Program-made: the position numbers and the translations under genes
The notes under the pieces: generated by a model
Databases searched by the model: none
Told to the model about the DNA's origin: nothing
What the model saw: only the letters and a program-made list of their open reading frames with translations
Origin: Microvirga arabica
GTDB lineage: Bacteria > Pseudomonadota > Alphaproteobacteria > Rhizobiales > Beijerinckiaceae
NCBI RefSeq assembly: GCF_016811235.1
Contig: NZ_JAFBID010000011.1
Location: forward strand, 1 to 64,000
Length of the DNA: 64,000 nt
Direction: 5' to 3'
Shown here: positions 62,431 through 64,000 of the stretch, piece by piece
How the letters are laid out: each line of letters opens with the position of its first letter
Position numbering within the stretch: the stretch's first letter is position 1

Positions 62431-64000
<1,570 letters not shown>

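Overview
The window is high-GC chromosomal DNA from an alphaproteobacterium of the order Hyphomicrobiales. A Microvirga/Methylobacteriaceae-like source is my inference, not a proven identification. The clues are a gene-transfer-agent (GTA) structural cluster, a MucR/Ros regulator, two HWE-family sensor kinases, a GGAAC-N16-CGTT (EcfG-type) stress promoter, several order-typical domains (DUF1491, DUF2336, DUF6456, DUF6384), and mosaic palindromic repeats in many intergenic gaps. I found no rRNA, tRNA, CRISPR array or insertion sequence.

Region 1 (1-12140). Bases 1-1026 hold remnants of small lipoprotein-type genes. From 1004 to 12140 a GTA/HK97-like head and tail-start cluster lies on the minus strand, read right to left: terminase small and large subunits, portal, two small head genes, prohead protease, major capsid, connector, head-closure protein, DUF3168 protein, major tail protein and two tail-assembly chaperones. 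The tape-measure and baseplate genes that normally follow are not in the window. The cluster is invaded by repeats, by a glycine-zipper lipoprotein gene and by two secreted trypsin-like proteases on the opposite strand.

Region 2 (12494-25141). This holds a LuxR-type regulator, three small membrane or secreted proteins, an endonuclease/exonuclease/phosphatase, a small membrane protein behind a probable EcfG promoter, an HWE kinase, an orphan TRAP substrate-binding protein, a DUF2939 protein, a 25-residue membrane peptide, an AI-2E-type permease, and an unassigned three-gene operon (21591-25141) of helical and coiled-coil proteins that is the best candidate for an undescribed system.

Region 3 (25158-45064). 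Mostly housekeeping genes: a YcgN-type Cys-cluster protein, a class A penicillin-binding protein, a DUF1214/DUF1254 pair, an acetyltransferase, small proteins, DUF2336, an AhpD-like protein, DUF1491, a peptidoglycan-binding protein, SufE, DUF6456, a rhodanese divergent from a GlxA/FtrA-type regulator, MucR, oligopeptidase B, a multi-PAS/GAF HWE kinase, an isochorismatase-like hydrolase and an Fe-type superoxide dismutase.

Region 4 (45114-64000). Two class III nucleotidyl cyclases flank a ChbG/HpnK-type deacetylase, a polyprenyl-phosphate glycosyltransferase and a MurJ-type flippase, which together suggest lipid-linked glycan handling. A DUF1194 protein, a phytase-like esterase, a branched-chain aminotransferase, a haloacid dehalogenase, an M20 dipeptidase, a frameshifted HerA-like ATPase and a DUF2267 protein follow. 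The window closes with the two methylmalonyl-CoA mutase subunits, separated by two paralogous secreted proteins. The small mutase subunit carries an in-frame palindromic repeat and a patch of atypical codon use.
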